64,000 bases of DNA from JAWWOL01 sp963797535 (GTDB lineage: Bacteria; Actinomycetota; Actinomycetes; JAWWOL01). Below, in pieces: positions 35,725 to 44,714 of the stretch. The stretch's first letter is position 1. Every line of letters starts with the position of its first letter. A program made the position numbers and the translations under genes. The DNA is taken from NCBI GenBank assembly GCA_963797535.1, contig CAWCPQ010000001.1, positions 1,426,001-1,490,000 of the forward strand, read 5' to 3'. Under the pieces are notes generated by a model. It did no database searches. It saw nothing but the letters and a program-made list of their open reading frames with translations, and had not been told where the DNA came from.

Positions 35725-36723
35725 TCAACGCCCGCCCAGCAACGTCGGCGGGACCTCGCCACCGCCGCCCTTGCGGAATGCCATCCCACCGAGGATCTCC
35801 AGGACGACCCGGTTGGCCAGCATCGCGGTCAGCTCCGCGTGGTCGTAGGGCGGTGACACCTCGACGATGTCGGCGCCGGCCAGTGGCAGCTCGATGGCGC
35901 ATCGGCGCACTGCATCGAGCAGCTGGCGACCGGTCAGACCGCCGGGCTCCGGCGTCCCCGTACCCGGTGCCATGCCCGGATCCACCACATCGACGTCGAC
36001 GGACAGGAACACCGCCTCACAGCCGTCGGTCGCGATCTCGAAAGCCTCGTCCAGGCAAGCATCCAGACCGCGCCGGACCACCTCGGTCATCTCGTACGAG
36101 CGCAGCTGCTGGCCGGCCATCCAGTCCAGCGTCTCGGGCTCGGGCCAGTAGCCGCGCAAGCCGATCTGCAGGAACCGGTCACCGCGGCAAGCGCCGGACT
36201 CGAGCAGCCGTCGCATCGGCTGGCCGTGCCCGAGCAGGGTGCCGAAGGTGGTGTCCCCGGTGTCGGCGTGGGCGTCGAAGTGGACGACCGCGACGTTGCC
36301 GAAACCGTGGTGGTGGGCCACCCCGGTGACATCGGGCAACGCGATCGAGTGGTCGCCGCCGAGCACCATCGGGAACGCGCCGGCTGCGGCAATGGCGGTG
36401 ACCGCGGCCTCGAGATTGCCCAGCGCCAGCTCGATGTAGCCCGGCGGCATCTCCACGTCCCCGGCATCGAGCACCGTGAGGTCGCGCAACCCGTCGACGC
36501 GCAGGGCGAGGGAGGGACGCGCCCCGTCGTGGGGCAGGTAGTCGGTGCCCCGAATGGCCTGCGGGCCGAACCTGGCGCCGGCCCGGTGGGAGGTGCCGCC
36601 GTCGAACGGGGCACCCACGATGACGACGTCGGCGTCCTCGTACGACGAGGGGTCGGAAAGGTCGCACCTGGGCACGCCCAGGAACGTGATGTCCGGGCCG
36701 AACTGCGCCCCGTACCGCGTCAT
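35725..36723 (-). CDS. speB: Agmatinase (ureohydrolase family)
   Basis: The product has 332 residues and an ATG at 36723 behind AGAAGG. Manganese ligands of the arginase family are all visible: VLGGDHSIALP, VVHFDAHADTGD and LSVDVDVVDPGMAPGTGTPE, with the guanidino pocket residues after them. The enzyme cleaves agmatine (or a near analogue such as guanidinobutyrate) to putrescine and urea in the cytosol. It is downstream of an APC permease and of gamma-aminobutyraldehyde dehydrogenase on the same strand, which supports agmatine or putrescine use. A long hairpin separates it from the permease gene. Confidence 0.88.
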   Translation of the reverse strand: MTRYGAQFGPDITFLGVPRCDLSDPSSYEDADVVIVGAPFDGGTSHRAGARFGPQAIRGTDYLPHDGARPSLALRVDGLRDLTVLDAGDVEMPPGYIELALGNLEAAVTAIAAAGAFPMVLGGDHSIALPDVTGVAHHHGFGNVAVVHFDAHADTGDTTFGTLLGHGQPMRRLLESGACRGDRFLQIGLRGYWPEPETLDWMAGQQLRSYEMTEVVRRGLDACLDEAFEIATDGCEAVFLSVDVDVVDPGMAPGTGTPEPGGLTGRQLLDAVRRCAIELPLAGADIVEVSPPYDHAELTAMLANRVVLEILGGMAFRKGGGGEVPPTLLGGR

Positions 36724-36771
36724 GGGTGCCTTCTGCTCATGCGCAAACTCTGTCACGGCCCAAGAACCAAG

Positions 36772-36821
36772 AACGGCGGGACCGGCAGCGGGTGCGTACA
36801 CCCGCTGCCGGTCCCGCCGTT
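36772..36821 (-). terminator. 23-bp perfect hairpin between permease and agmatinase
   Basis: AACGGCGGGACCGGCAGCGG begins a 23-base arm at 36772-36794, followed by a four-base loop CGTA and the exact complement at 36799-36821. On the minus strand it lies 10 bases after the permease stop and is followed by TTCTTGGTTCTTGG, a direct repeat with some T-richness. It may terminate or attenuate transcription into the agmatinase gene. Confidence 0.7.
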
Positions 36822-36831
36822 TCGCAGGCTG

Positions 36832-38401
36832 CTACTTGTCGATCAGGACCTCGGCCAGCTCCGGTGCTGGGTGCATGACCTCACCCCTGAAGAACGGCTT
36901 GAAGATCGGAATCGAGACCAGCATCAGCACGACTCCCAGGAGAGCCGACAGGATGCCGATGATGAACACGCCGCCGATGTGCCAGTGCGGTGAGAACTGC
37001 ATCGTCCAGCTGGTGTAGCTCTGGTTCGGGTCCGCCCAGTCCAGCCAGATGTCGTAGAACAGGAAGCCGTAGAGGATCAGGCCGCCGAGGAACGGCAAGA
37101 CGCCCTGCATCCACAGGTTGCGTTGGCTGTCCCGCAGGTCGTGCCGGTAGTACCAGACGCAGGCGAACGCCGGTGAGCCCGTAGTAGAAGGCGATCATCC
37201 AGCCCAAAGCCGTGACCGAGTCCGGGATGATGTTGCCGGCCGACACGAAGTTGAAGACCACGTAGAGCAGGATCGAGACGCCACCCATGGTCAGCGTGGA
37301 GACGCTCGGCGTCAGGTAGCGCGGGTGGATCTTGGCGAAGGCCTTCGGGATGGACCGGTAGGCCGCCATCGCCAGCGAGGTTCGAGCCGTGGGCAGGATG
37401 GTGGTCTGCGTGGAGGCGGCAGCAGACGTGAGCACCATGAAGACCAGCAGCTTGGCCATCACGTGGCCGAACCCGTGCGCACCGAAAGCAACGTCGCCGA
37501 GATTGCTGATCACGTCGCTCGAGTTGGCCTCGTTGGTGAGCCCGTTACCAGTGGACCCCACCCCGGCAAGGCCGACGACGGCGACGGCGACCAGCGTATA
37601 GATGGCTACCAGCAGCACGGTGGAGATGACGGCAGCTCGGCCGGGCGTCCTCTCCTTGTCAGCGGTCTCCTCGTTGACCGAGACCGCGCTGTCCCAGCCC
37701 CAGTAGATGAACAGCATCAGCAGGATGGCCTGGACGAAGTGGCTGAACGACATCTGCGTCGGGTCGAACCAGGAGGAGCTGACGTGGGACGAGCCGGCCG
37801 GCGGGTTGCTGCCGTAGGTCTTCACCAGGGCGGTGATCGAGAAGACGGCGAGCATGACAACCTCGATCGTCAGCAAGACCTTCTGGATGTTGGCCGAGAT
37901 CTCGATCCCGATGTAGCAGATCCAGGTCATCACGACGATCCAGGCGATGCCGACCAGCAGTACCCACCCGCTGGTCGCGTCCTTGCCGATGCCGTTGGCG
38001 CCGAAGAGCAGGAAGAGGTACTGACCGGCAACCTGAGCCAGGCTGGCCATGACCAGGACGTCGGCGGCGATGATGCCCCAGCCGCCCAGCCAGCCGGTCT
38101 TGGGGCCGAAGGCTTTGGTGCCCCAGGTGAAGGTGGTGCCGCAGTCGGGCTCGCGCTTGTTCAGCTCCTTGTAGCCGAAGGACACCAGCAGGATCGGGAT
38201 GAAGGCCAGAATGACGACGATCACGGTCTGGGTGCCGGCGAGTACGGCAACGAAGCCGAGTGTCGCCGCCAGGCTGTAGGCCGGGGCGGTGGACGCGACG
38301 CCGATGACGACGCTCGACACCAGGCCCAGGGCACCCCCCTTCAGACCCTTGTCAAGAATTTGCCCGTTCTCGAATTCCGCGGGCTTGGCTTCGATAACCA
38401 T
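36832..38401 (-). CDS. APC family amino acid/polyamine permease, frameshifted near C terminus
   Basis: About 522 residues with 12-13 membrane helices. The N terminus LKGGALGLVSSVVIGVASTA and TLGFVAVLAGTQTVIVVILA are the first helices, and FIYWGWDSAVSVNEETADKE is the conserved APC loop. Near 37168 one extra base shifts the frame: YYGLTG should continue as FACVWYYRHDL, then MQGVLPFLGGLILYGFLFYD and the C-terminal tail AELAEVLIDK-like sequence down to 36832. Its position between gamma-aminobutyraldehyde dehydrogenase and agmatinase suggests putrescine, agmatine or GABA as substrate. Confidence 0.85.
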
Positions 38402-38519
38402 GGCTACCTCTGAGACGGAGGAGGGGCGGGGGACAGACGATCACGAACGCGGACCGACCCCGATGGCGACCCGTACTGCTGCAGAGCAACGACGAAAGTG
38501 CAGGTGAGTACGACGAGCC

Positions 38520-39956
38520 TCATCCCCCGATGTAGCTCATGACGTGCTTGATGCGGGTGTAGTCCTCGAAGCCGTACAGGGACAGGTCCTTGCCGTAGCC
38601 GGAGTGCTTGAAGCCGCCGTGCGGCATCTCGGCGACGATCGGGATGTGCGTGTTGATCCAGACACAGCCGAAGTCGAGCCGCTTGGCCATGCGCATCGCC
38701 CGGCCGTGGTTCTGCGTCCAGACACTCGAGGCGAGACCGTACTCGACACCGTTGGCCCAGGCCAGCGCCTGGTCCTCGTCGGTGAAACGCTGCACCGTGA
38801 TGACCGGACCGAAGACCTCGTTCTGGATGATCTCGTCGGTCTGCTGGAGGTTGGCCACGACCGTCGGCGAGTAGAAATATCCTTGGTCCCCAACGGTTGT
38901 GCCGCCGGCGACGACCTCGGCGTGGCTGGGCAGCCGCTCGACGAAACCCGAGACCCGCGACAGCTGGCCGGCGTTGTTCAGCGGCCCGAAATCGGCGTCG
39001 GGCATGTCCGGCCCGCCGGTGCTGGTGCCCCTGGCCTGCTCGGCGAGCGCCGCGACGAAGTCGTCGTAGACCCGCGGCCCGGCGAGCACCCGGGTGGCTG
39101 CCGTGCAGTCCTGGCCGGCGTTGAAGTAGCCCGCCATCGCGATTCCCTCTGCTGCTGCGGCGATGTCGGCGTCGTCGAAGACGATCACCGGCGCCTTGCC
39201 GCCGAGCTCGAGGTGCACCCGCTTCAGGTCCTGGGCCGCCGCGATCGCGACTTCCCTGCCGGCGCGGACGCTGCCGGTGATGGACACCATCTGCGGGATC
39301 TTGTGCGAGACCAGCGCTCGACCGGTGTCGCGGTCGCCGCAGATGACGTTGAACACGCCGGGCGGCAGGAACTCGGCCATGATCTCGGCCATCAGCAGCG
39401 TCGACGCCGGAGTGGTGTCCGACGGCTTGAGCACGACGGTGTTGCCGGCGGCGAGGGCAGGTGCCCACTTCCAGACCGCCATCATCATCGGGTAGTTCCA
39501 CGGGGTGACCTGTGCGCAGACGCCGATCGGCTCGCGCCGGACGTAGGACGTGTGGTCGGTCATGTACTCGCCGGCGCTACGGCCGTCGAGCATGCGCGCG
39601 GCCCCGGCAAAGAACCGGATCTGGTCGACCGACGGCGGGATCTCCTCCGACGCCATCAGAGCGACCGGCTTGCCGGTGTTCTCGCACTCGGCCCGGACCA
39701 GGTCGTCGGCCCTGGCCTCGAAGGCGTCGGCGATCTTCAGCAGCGCCAGGCTGCGCTCGGCAGGCGTGGTCTGGGACCAGCCCTCGAAGGCGGCAGCGGC
39801 TGCCTTGCAGGCGCGGTCGACATCGGCCTCGCCGGCGACCGGCGCGGTGGCGAAAACCTGACCAGTGCTGGGATCGATCAGCTCGAGCTCGCGACCGTCG
39901 GCAGCGGCGGCGTACTCGCCGGCCACAAAGTTCGCCAGCTTACGGGGGTCGGTCAT
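38520..39956 (-). CDS. patD: Gamma-aminobutyraldehyde dehydrogenase
   Basis: The product has 478 residues and an ATG at 39956 behind AAGGAGG. It has the typical YVRREPIGVCAQVTPWNYPM, LELGGKAPVIVFDDADIAAA with the catalytic Glu, and YFNAGQDCTAATRVL with the catalytic Cys, then FGPVITVQRF. FFAGAARMLDGRSAGEYM is characteristic of 4-aminobutanal dehydrogenases. It oxidises 4-aminobutanal from putrescine to GABA with NAD in the cytosol. It starts about 220 bases from the divergent Lrp-type regulator, which probably controls it. Other omega-aminoaldehydes such as 3-aminopropanal may also be substrates. Confidence 0.9.
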   Translation of the reverse strand: MTDPRKLANFVAGEYAAAADGRELELIDPSTGQVFATAPVAGEADVDRACKAAAAAFEGWSQTTPAERSLALLKIADAFEARADDLVRAECENTGKPVALMASEEIPPSVDQIRFFAGAARMLDGRSAGEYMTDHTSYVRREPIGVCAQVTPWNYPMMMAVWKWAPALAAGNTVVLKPSDTTPASTLLMAEIMAEFLPPGVFNVICGDRDTGRALVSHKIPQMVSITGSVRAGREVAIAAAQDLKRVHLELGGKAPVIVFDDADIAAAAEGIAMAGYFNAGQDCTAATRVLAGPRVYDDFVAALAEQARGTSTGGPDMPDADFGPLNNAGQLSRVSGFVERLPSHAEVVAGGTTVGDQGYFYSPTVVANLQQTDEIIQNEVFGPVITVQRFTDEDQALAWANGVEYGLASSVWTQNHGRAMRMAKRLDFGCVWINTHIPIVAEMPHGGFKHSGYGKDLSLYGFEDYTRIKHVMSYIGG

Positions 39957-40107
39957 GGTCCTCCTTAACGCGACACAACATGGCGCCTCGAGGCGCTCCT
40001 GCCACCGACCGGACGGGGCGCGACGCGGCAATCCGCGGCCGCACCGGCGGTCGATGGCTCGAACGATGGCAGATCCCTGTGTCCTGAGCAAGCAGTGACC
40101 ATGGATT

Positions 40108-40119
40108 CCGTTGTAACGG
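40108..40119. promoter_or_regulatory. Palindrome CCGTTGTAACGG, possible operator
   Basis: A 12-base inverted repeat with 5-base half-sites and a GT centre lies in the intergenic space between the divergent patD-like gene and the Lrp-type regulator, 59 bases before the regulator start. Lrp/AsnC proteins often bind such sites in their own promoter region. Function inferred from position only. Confidence 0.35.
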
Positions 40120-40178
40120 TTGAGTTTCCGTGCGGATTCGCTTGCAAAGGTGCATCGGAGTGGTCAGGATCGGTGGTC

Positions 40179-40715
40179 ATGGCAACACCACCAGCAACCG
40201 ACGCCCCGGTGACCCGGCTGAGCGGCCGTACGTCGCCCGGCGTCGCGGCATCAGCGGGCCCATCCGGCATCGTGCTCGACGACGTCTCCAAGGCGATCAT
40301 CGAGCAGCTTCAGCAGGACGGGCGCCGCCCGTACGCAACGATCGCCAAGGCGGTAGGGCTGTCCGAGGCCGCCGTACGCCAACGGGTCCAGCGGCTGCTC
40401 GACGCCAAGGTGATGGACATCGTCGCCGTGACCGACCCCACCACGCTGGGATTCCTGCGGTGGGCGATGATCGGCATCAGGGCCGACGGCGACCTGCACC
40501 TGGTGGCCGACCAGCTGGCGTCGTTGCCCGAGGTCGACTACGTCGTCATCACTGCCGGGTCGTTCGACCTGCTCGCCGAGGTCGTGTGCGAGGACGACGA
40601 GCACCTGCTCCGGCTGCTCAACGATCACATCCGCTCCATCCCTCAGATCCAGCACAGCGAGACGTTCGTCTATCTGCGACTGGCCAAGCAGACCTACACC
40701 TGGGGCACCCGATGA
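40179..40715 (+). CDS. Lrp/AsnC family transcriptional regulator
   Basis: About 178 residues from the ATG at 40179 (MATPPATDAPVTRLSGRTSP). The helix-turn-helix is IIEQLQQDGRRPYATIAKAV followed by LSEAAVRQRVQRLLDA; the C-terminal ligand-sensing RAM domain is WAMIGIRADGDLHLVADQLA and VVITAGSFDLLAEVVCEDDE. Divergent from the patD-like dehydrogenase and overlapping the following aminotransferase gene by ATGA, so it is probably the local switch for amine catabolism, induced by an amine or amino acid. Earlier in-frame starts are possible; I chose the ATG where similarity-like sequence starts. Confidence 0.88.
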   Translation: MATPPATDAPVTRLSGRTSPGVAASAGPSGIVLDDVSKAIIEQLQQDGRRPYATIAKAVGLSEAAVRQRVQRLLDAKVMDIVAVTDPTTLGFLRWAMIGIRADGDLHLVADQLASLPEVDYVVITAGSFDLLAEVVCEDDEHLLRLLNDHIRSIPQIQHSETFVYLRLAKQTYTWGTR

Positions 40716-42137
40716 CCACGACGCCGCAGACCCCTCCCCCGAGCGGGGAAAACTCCCCTCAGCACGATGAGGCTCGCCACCGTCACCTGCAGGAGGCGGC
40801 GCGCCGTCACCTGTGGATGCACTTCACCCGGATGTCGTCCTACGAGGACCACGAGATCCCGATCATCACCCGCGGTGAAGGCCCGTACATCTGGGACTCC
40901 CGCGGCCGGCGCTATCTCGACGGTCTGTCCGGGCTGTTCGTGGTTCAGGCCGGTCACGGCCGGGCTGAGCTCGCCGATGCCGCCGGTAAGCAGGCCAACG
41001 AGCTCGCCTACTTCCCGCTCTGGAGCTACGGTCACCCGTCGGCGATCGAGCTGGCCGAGCGGCTGGCCTCGTACGCTCCGGGCGACCTCAACCGGGTGTT
41101 CTTCACCACCGGCGGCGGTGAGGCGGTCGAGAGCGCCTGGAAGCTGGCCCGCCAGTACTTCAAGGCGACCGGCGAGCCCGGTCGGTTCAAGGTGATCTCA
41201 CGCGACATCGCCTACCACGGCGCCACGATGGGTGCGCTGTCGATCACCGGCCTGGCGGCGATCAAGAACGTCTTCGAGCCGCTCGTACCCGGTTCCGTTC
41301 GCGTGCCCAACACCAACTTCTACCGGGCACCCGAGCACGCCGACAGACTACCAGGACTTCAGCATCTGGGCCTCCGACGAGATCGAACGGGCCATCCTGC
41401 GCGAGGGCCCGGAGTCCGTGGCGGCCGTGTTCCTCGAGCCGGTGCAGAACTCGGGCGGCTGCTTCCCGCCGCCGCCCGGCTACTTCGCCAGGGTCCGCGA
41501 GATCTGCGACAAGTACGGCGTGCTGATGGTCTCCGACGAGGTGATCTGCGCCTTCGGCCGCCTCGGTGAGTGGTTCGGTGCGATCAAGTACGGCTACCAG
41601 CCCGACATCATCACGATGGCCAAGGGCATGAGCTCCGGCTACTCCCCGATCGGCGCGATGATCGCGTCGGACCGGTTGATGGAGCCGTTCCTCAACGGCG
41701 AGCAGACGTTCCTGCACGGTCTGACCTTCGCGGGTCACCCGGTGTCCGCAGCGGTGGCGCTGGCCAACCTCGACATCTTCGAGCGCGAGAACCTGCTCGG
41801 CCACGTCCGCGACAACGAGGGCGCGTTCCGGGCAACCTTGGAAAAGCTCACCGACCTGCCGATCGTCGGCGAGGTCCGCGGAGACGGCTACTTCTACGGC
41901 ATCGAGCTGGTCAAGGACAAGATCACCAAGGAGACGTTCGACGACGACGAGAGCGAGCGGTTGCTGCGCGGTTTCCTGTCCGGCGCGCTGTTCGACGCCG
42001 GGCTGGTCTGCCGCGCCGACGACCGGGGCGACCCCGTCGTCCAGCTCGCCCCGCCGCTGATCTGTGACCAGCAGCAGTTCGACGAGATCGAGCAGATCCT
42101 GCGCTCGGTCCTCACCGAGGCTTGGTCGCACCTCTAG
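40712..42137 (+). CDS. Class III aminotransferase (putrescine/diamine type), frameshifted
   Basis: PLP enzyme of about 474 residues. The N-terminal part shows HLWMHFTRMSSYEDHEIPII, YLDGLSGLFVVQAGHGRAEL and FTTGGGEAVESAWKLARQYF; an extra base at about 41345 breaks it just after NTNFYRAPEHAD, and the rest (VFLEPVQNSGGCFPPPPGYF, MVSDEVICAFGRLGEWFG, PLP lysine in IITMAKGMSSGYSPIGAM) continues in the next frame to 42137. Sequence features match the putrescine or beta-alanine-pyruvate aminotransferase group. With the dehydrogenase across the intergenic space it would convert putrescine to GABA. Translationally coupled to the Lrp gene. Confidence 0.87.
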
Positions 42138-42156
42138 GCGACGCGCCCCCTCACAC

Positions 42157-42200
42157 GTACGGCGGCTCCGCCGGCCCCCCGTCTAGCGGAGCCGCCGTAC
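42157..42200 (+). terminator. Hairpin terminator after aminotransferase
   Basis: GTACGGCGGCTCCGC (42157-42171) and GCGGAGCCGCCGTAC (42186-42200) form a perfect 15-bp stem with a 14-base loop containing six C. It lies 20 bases after the aminotransferase stop and is followed by CTTGCTCACT. A clear transcription end for the Lrp-aminotransferase unit. Confidence 0.75.
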
Positions 42201-42258
42201 CTTGCTCACTGGTGAACTCGTACCCCGGCTGTCCCATGTGCCGGGTAGTGTCACCGTC

Positions 42259-42786
42259 ATGTCCGGCCCGCCGACCCCCTCCTCGACCGCACTGGTCGCC
42301 CTCATCGCCGACGCGGACCGAGTGGTCAACCGCTGGCGCGTCGACCTCGACCCGTCCGCCAAACGCGGTATGCCAGCCCACATCACGGTGCTCTATCCGT
42401 GGATACCGCTCGAGGACCTGACGGACGGCGACGAGAAGACCTTGGCCGATCTCGTCGCAGCCGTGCCCGCGTTCAACGTGTCCCTCACCGACATCCAGCG
42501 CTTCCCGCGCACGTTGTGGCTCGCGCCCTACCCGGCCGACCCGTTCGTACGGCTGACCATGGACGTGCACCGGCAGTGGCCGGAGTACGAGCCCTACGCC
42601 GGCCGGTTCCCGATGATCGTGCCCCACCTGTCCATCGGGGACGCCGTGGACCCCGACGCCCTCGGGCACGTGGTCGCCGACGTGGCACCCCAGCTGCCGA
42701 TCGACAGCCGGGTCACCCACCTCGCGCTGATGGCCCACGACGCCGACGGTCAGTGGCAGCAGCGCACGCTCTACCCGTTGGGCTGA
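42259..42786 (+). CDS. 2'-5' RNA ligase/2H phosphoesterase superfamily protein
   Basis: The product has 175 residues with the two His-x-Ser/Thr motifs of the 2H fold: AHITVLYP and, about 80 residues later, VPHLSIGD. Length fits the family, members of which hydrolyse cyclic phosphodiesters or 2'-5' bonds; the actual substrate is unknown. The start is uncertain: the ATG at 42259 (MSGPPTPSSTALVALIADAD) has no good ribosome site, and the frame is open 19 codons further up into the terminator region. The end overlaps the convergent SDR gene by 16 bases. Confidence 0.8.
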   Translation: MSGPPTPSSTALVALIADADRVVNRWRVDLDPSAKRGMPAHITVLYPWIPLEDLTDGDEKTLADLVAAVPAFNVSLTDIQRFPRTLWLAPYPADPFVRLTMDVHRQWPEYEPYAGRFPMIVPHLSIGDAVDPDALGHVVADVAPQLPIDSRVTHLALMAHDADGQWQQRTLYPLG

Positions 42787-43559
42787 CGCGCGGGCGACTT
42801 CTCGCCGTGCCCGCTGCGGGCGAGGAACACCGTCAGCCGCGACGGCAGGATCCTGGTTCCGGCGACGATCAGCTGCCAGCGTCGGCCGGGGATGCACACC
42901 GTACGGCCGCGGTCGAGCGCCTGCAGCGACTCCTCGACCACCCGCTCCGGGCGCAGCCACAGGAGACCGGGGATCCGGCGTTCGGCGTCACTGCCGGAGC
43001 GCTGATGGAACTCCGAGTGCGTCAGCCCCGGACACAGCGCCTGGACCCGTACGCCGTACGGCGCGACGTCCAGCGCTGCCGACCTGCTCAGCGCCAGGAC
43101 GTAGGCCTTGCTCGCCGCGTAGCTGCCGCGCGGTGACCACGCGGCCACCGACGACACGTTGATCACGTCACCGCGACGGCGCTCGACCATGCCCGGCAGC
43201 ACCGCCCTGGTGAGGGTGAGTACGGCGTGGGCGTTGACCTCGAACATCGCCTCCTCGGTGGCCGCGTCGCCGCCGAGGAACGGGGCGCCGGCACCGTGGC
43301 CGGCGTTGTTGACCAGCAGGTCGACCGGCCGGTCGCGGTCACTGACCCTGGCCGCCACCCGGTCCCGGCCCTCTGCTGTGGCGAGGTCGGCGGCAATGAC
43401 CTCGATCGCGACCTGCCACGGGCCGAGCTCATCGGCGATCGCCTGCAGCCGCTCGCCGTCACGGGCGACGAGAACGAGGTCCCACCCGTCCCTGGCGAGG
43501 CGGTCGACGAACGCTTTCCCGATGCCGCTGGTGGCACCGGTGACGACGGCAGTTGCCAT
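42771..43559 (-). CDS. SDR family oxidoreductase
   Basis: Classical short-chain dehydrogenase of 262 residues: cofactor motif TGATSGIG at residues 8-15, LVARD suggesting NADP, NNAGHGAG, catalytic Ser in NVSSVAAW and Tyr-x-x-x-Lys in GSYAASKAYV. The C-terminal part (GRRWQLIVAGTRILPSRLTV) has a hydrophobic, possibly membrane-associated tail. The substrate is unknown. It sits downstream of rlmN on the same strand with 11 bases between, so it is probably co-transcribed with it. Confidence 0.88.
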   Translation of the reverse strand: MATAVVTGATSGIGKAFVDRLARDGWDLVLVARDGERLQAIADELGPWQVAIEVIAADLATAEGRDRVAARVSDRDRPVDLLVNNAGHGAGAPFLGGDAATEEAMFEVNAHAVLTLTRAVLPGMVERRRGDVINVSSVAAWSPRGSYAASKAYVLALSRSAALDVAPYGVRVQALCPGLTHSEFHQRSGSDAERRIPGLLWLRPERVVEESLQALDRGRTVCIPGRRWQLIVAGTRILPSRLTVFLARSGHGEKSPARQPNG

Positions 43560-43570
43560 GGGTCAGCCGC

Positions 43571-44674
43571 TCACTGAGCGGACGCCGCGAGCTGGCCGCA
43601 GGCGCCGTCGATCTCGCGCCCGCGGGTGTCCCGAACCGTCGTCGCCACGCCATGGGACTGCAGACGTCGTACGAACTCGCGCTCGGCTTCCGGGGTCGAG
43701 GCCGTCCACTTGCTGCCCGGGGTCGGGTTGAGCGGGATCAGGTTGACGTGGACCAGCTTGTTGGCGAGCAGCCGGCCGAGCAGGTCGGCCCGCCAGGCCT
43801 GGTCGTTGATGTCGCGGATCAGCGCGTACTCGATGCTGACTCGGCGGTGGGTGACCCGCGCGTAGTTCCATGCGGCGTCGAGCACCTCCTTGACCGGCCA
43901 GCGGGTGTTGACCGGCACCAGGGTGTCGCGCAGCTCGTCATCGGGGGCGTGCAGCGACAGTGCGAGCGTGACCTGAAGGCCCTCGTCGGCCAGCCGCTTC
44001 ATCGCGGGCACCAGACCGACCGTCGACACGGTGATCGACCGCTGTGACAGGCCGAGCCCCTCCGGCGACGGTGCGACGAGCGTCCGTACCGCTCGGAGCA
44101 GTCTGTTGTAGTTGGCCAACGGTTCGCCCATGCCCATGAACACCACGTTGGACAGCCGGCCCGGTCCGCCGGGCACGGCACCGGACGCCATCGCCGCCGC
44201 CGCGTCGACCACCTGCTCGACGATCTCGGCTGCGGACATGTTGCGGGTCAGTCCGGCCTGGCCGGTGGCGCAGAACGGGCACGCCATGCCGCAGCCGGAC
44301 TGGCTGGACACGCACACGGTCGCCCGGTCGGGGTAGCGCATGAGCACCGACTCGAGGAACGCCCCGTCGAAGCCGCGCCAGAGCGTCTTGATCGTCGTTC
44401 CGTCGTCGCAGCTCAGCACCTTGGTCGGGGTCAGCAGCTTGGGTAGCAGTGCTGCGGCCAGCGACTCACGGGCGGCGGCTGGAATGTCGGTCATCGTGGC
44501 CGGGTCGGAGCTCAGCCGGCCGAAGTAGTGGCGCGAGAGCTGGTCGGCCCGAAACGGCTTCTCACCGAGCTCGGCCACCGCCTCACGACGCTCGGCCAGC
44601 GTCAGGTCAGCGAGGTGACGGGGCGGCTTGGCACCCCGCGGGGCAACAAAAACGAGCTCGGGGGTGGAGGTCAT
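43571..44674 (-). CDS. rlmN: 23S rRNA (adenine-2503-C2) methyltransferase
   Basis: Radical-SAM methyltransferase of 367 residues that methylates A2503 of 23S rRNA and also A37 of some tRNAs. The [4Fe-4S] ligands are CGMACPFC, followed by FCATGQAGLTRNMSAAEIVE; VVFMGMGEPLANYNRLLRAV and LALSLHAPDDELRDTLVPVN are typical, and the acceptor Cys lies near the end in DGACGQLA. The ATG at 44674 (MTSTPELVF) is preceded by GGGAGGATGG; the longer open frame runs into cdsA territory without a ribosome site. Located 40 bases after cdsA, as in other actinobacteria. Confidence 0.96.
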   Translation of the reverse strand: MTSTPELVFVAPRGAKPPRHLADLTLAERREAVAELGEKPFRADQLSRHYFGRLSSDPATMTDIPAAARESLAAALLPKLLTPTKVLSCDDGTTIKTLWRGFDGAFLESVLMRYPDRATVCVSSQSGCGMACPFCATGQAGLTRNMSAAEIVEQVVDAAAAMASGAVPGGPGRLSNVVFMGMGEPLANYNRLLRAVRTLVAPSPEGLGLSQRSITVSTVGLVPAMKRLADEGLQVTLALSLHAPDDELRDTLVPVNTRWPVKEVLDAAWNYARVTHRRVSIEYALIRDINDQAWRADLLGRLLANKLVHVNLIPLNPTPGSKWTASTPEAEREFVRRLQSHGVATTVRDTRGREIDGACGQLAASAQ

Positions 44675-44714
44675 GGCTGGTCCATCCTCCCATGCCCGCC
44701 CGCGGGCGCTCGGA

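Noticed and set aside
36724..36831. Guanidine riboswitch before agmatinase
   Set aside because: The only structure is the long perfect hairpin; the short ACGR-type paired loops of the mini-ykkC class are absent.
42157..42200. 6C-type small RNA because of six C in the hairpin loop
   Set aside because: Only one such hairpin is present, directly after a stop codon; a terminator explains it. The 6C RNA has two C-rich loops.
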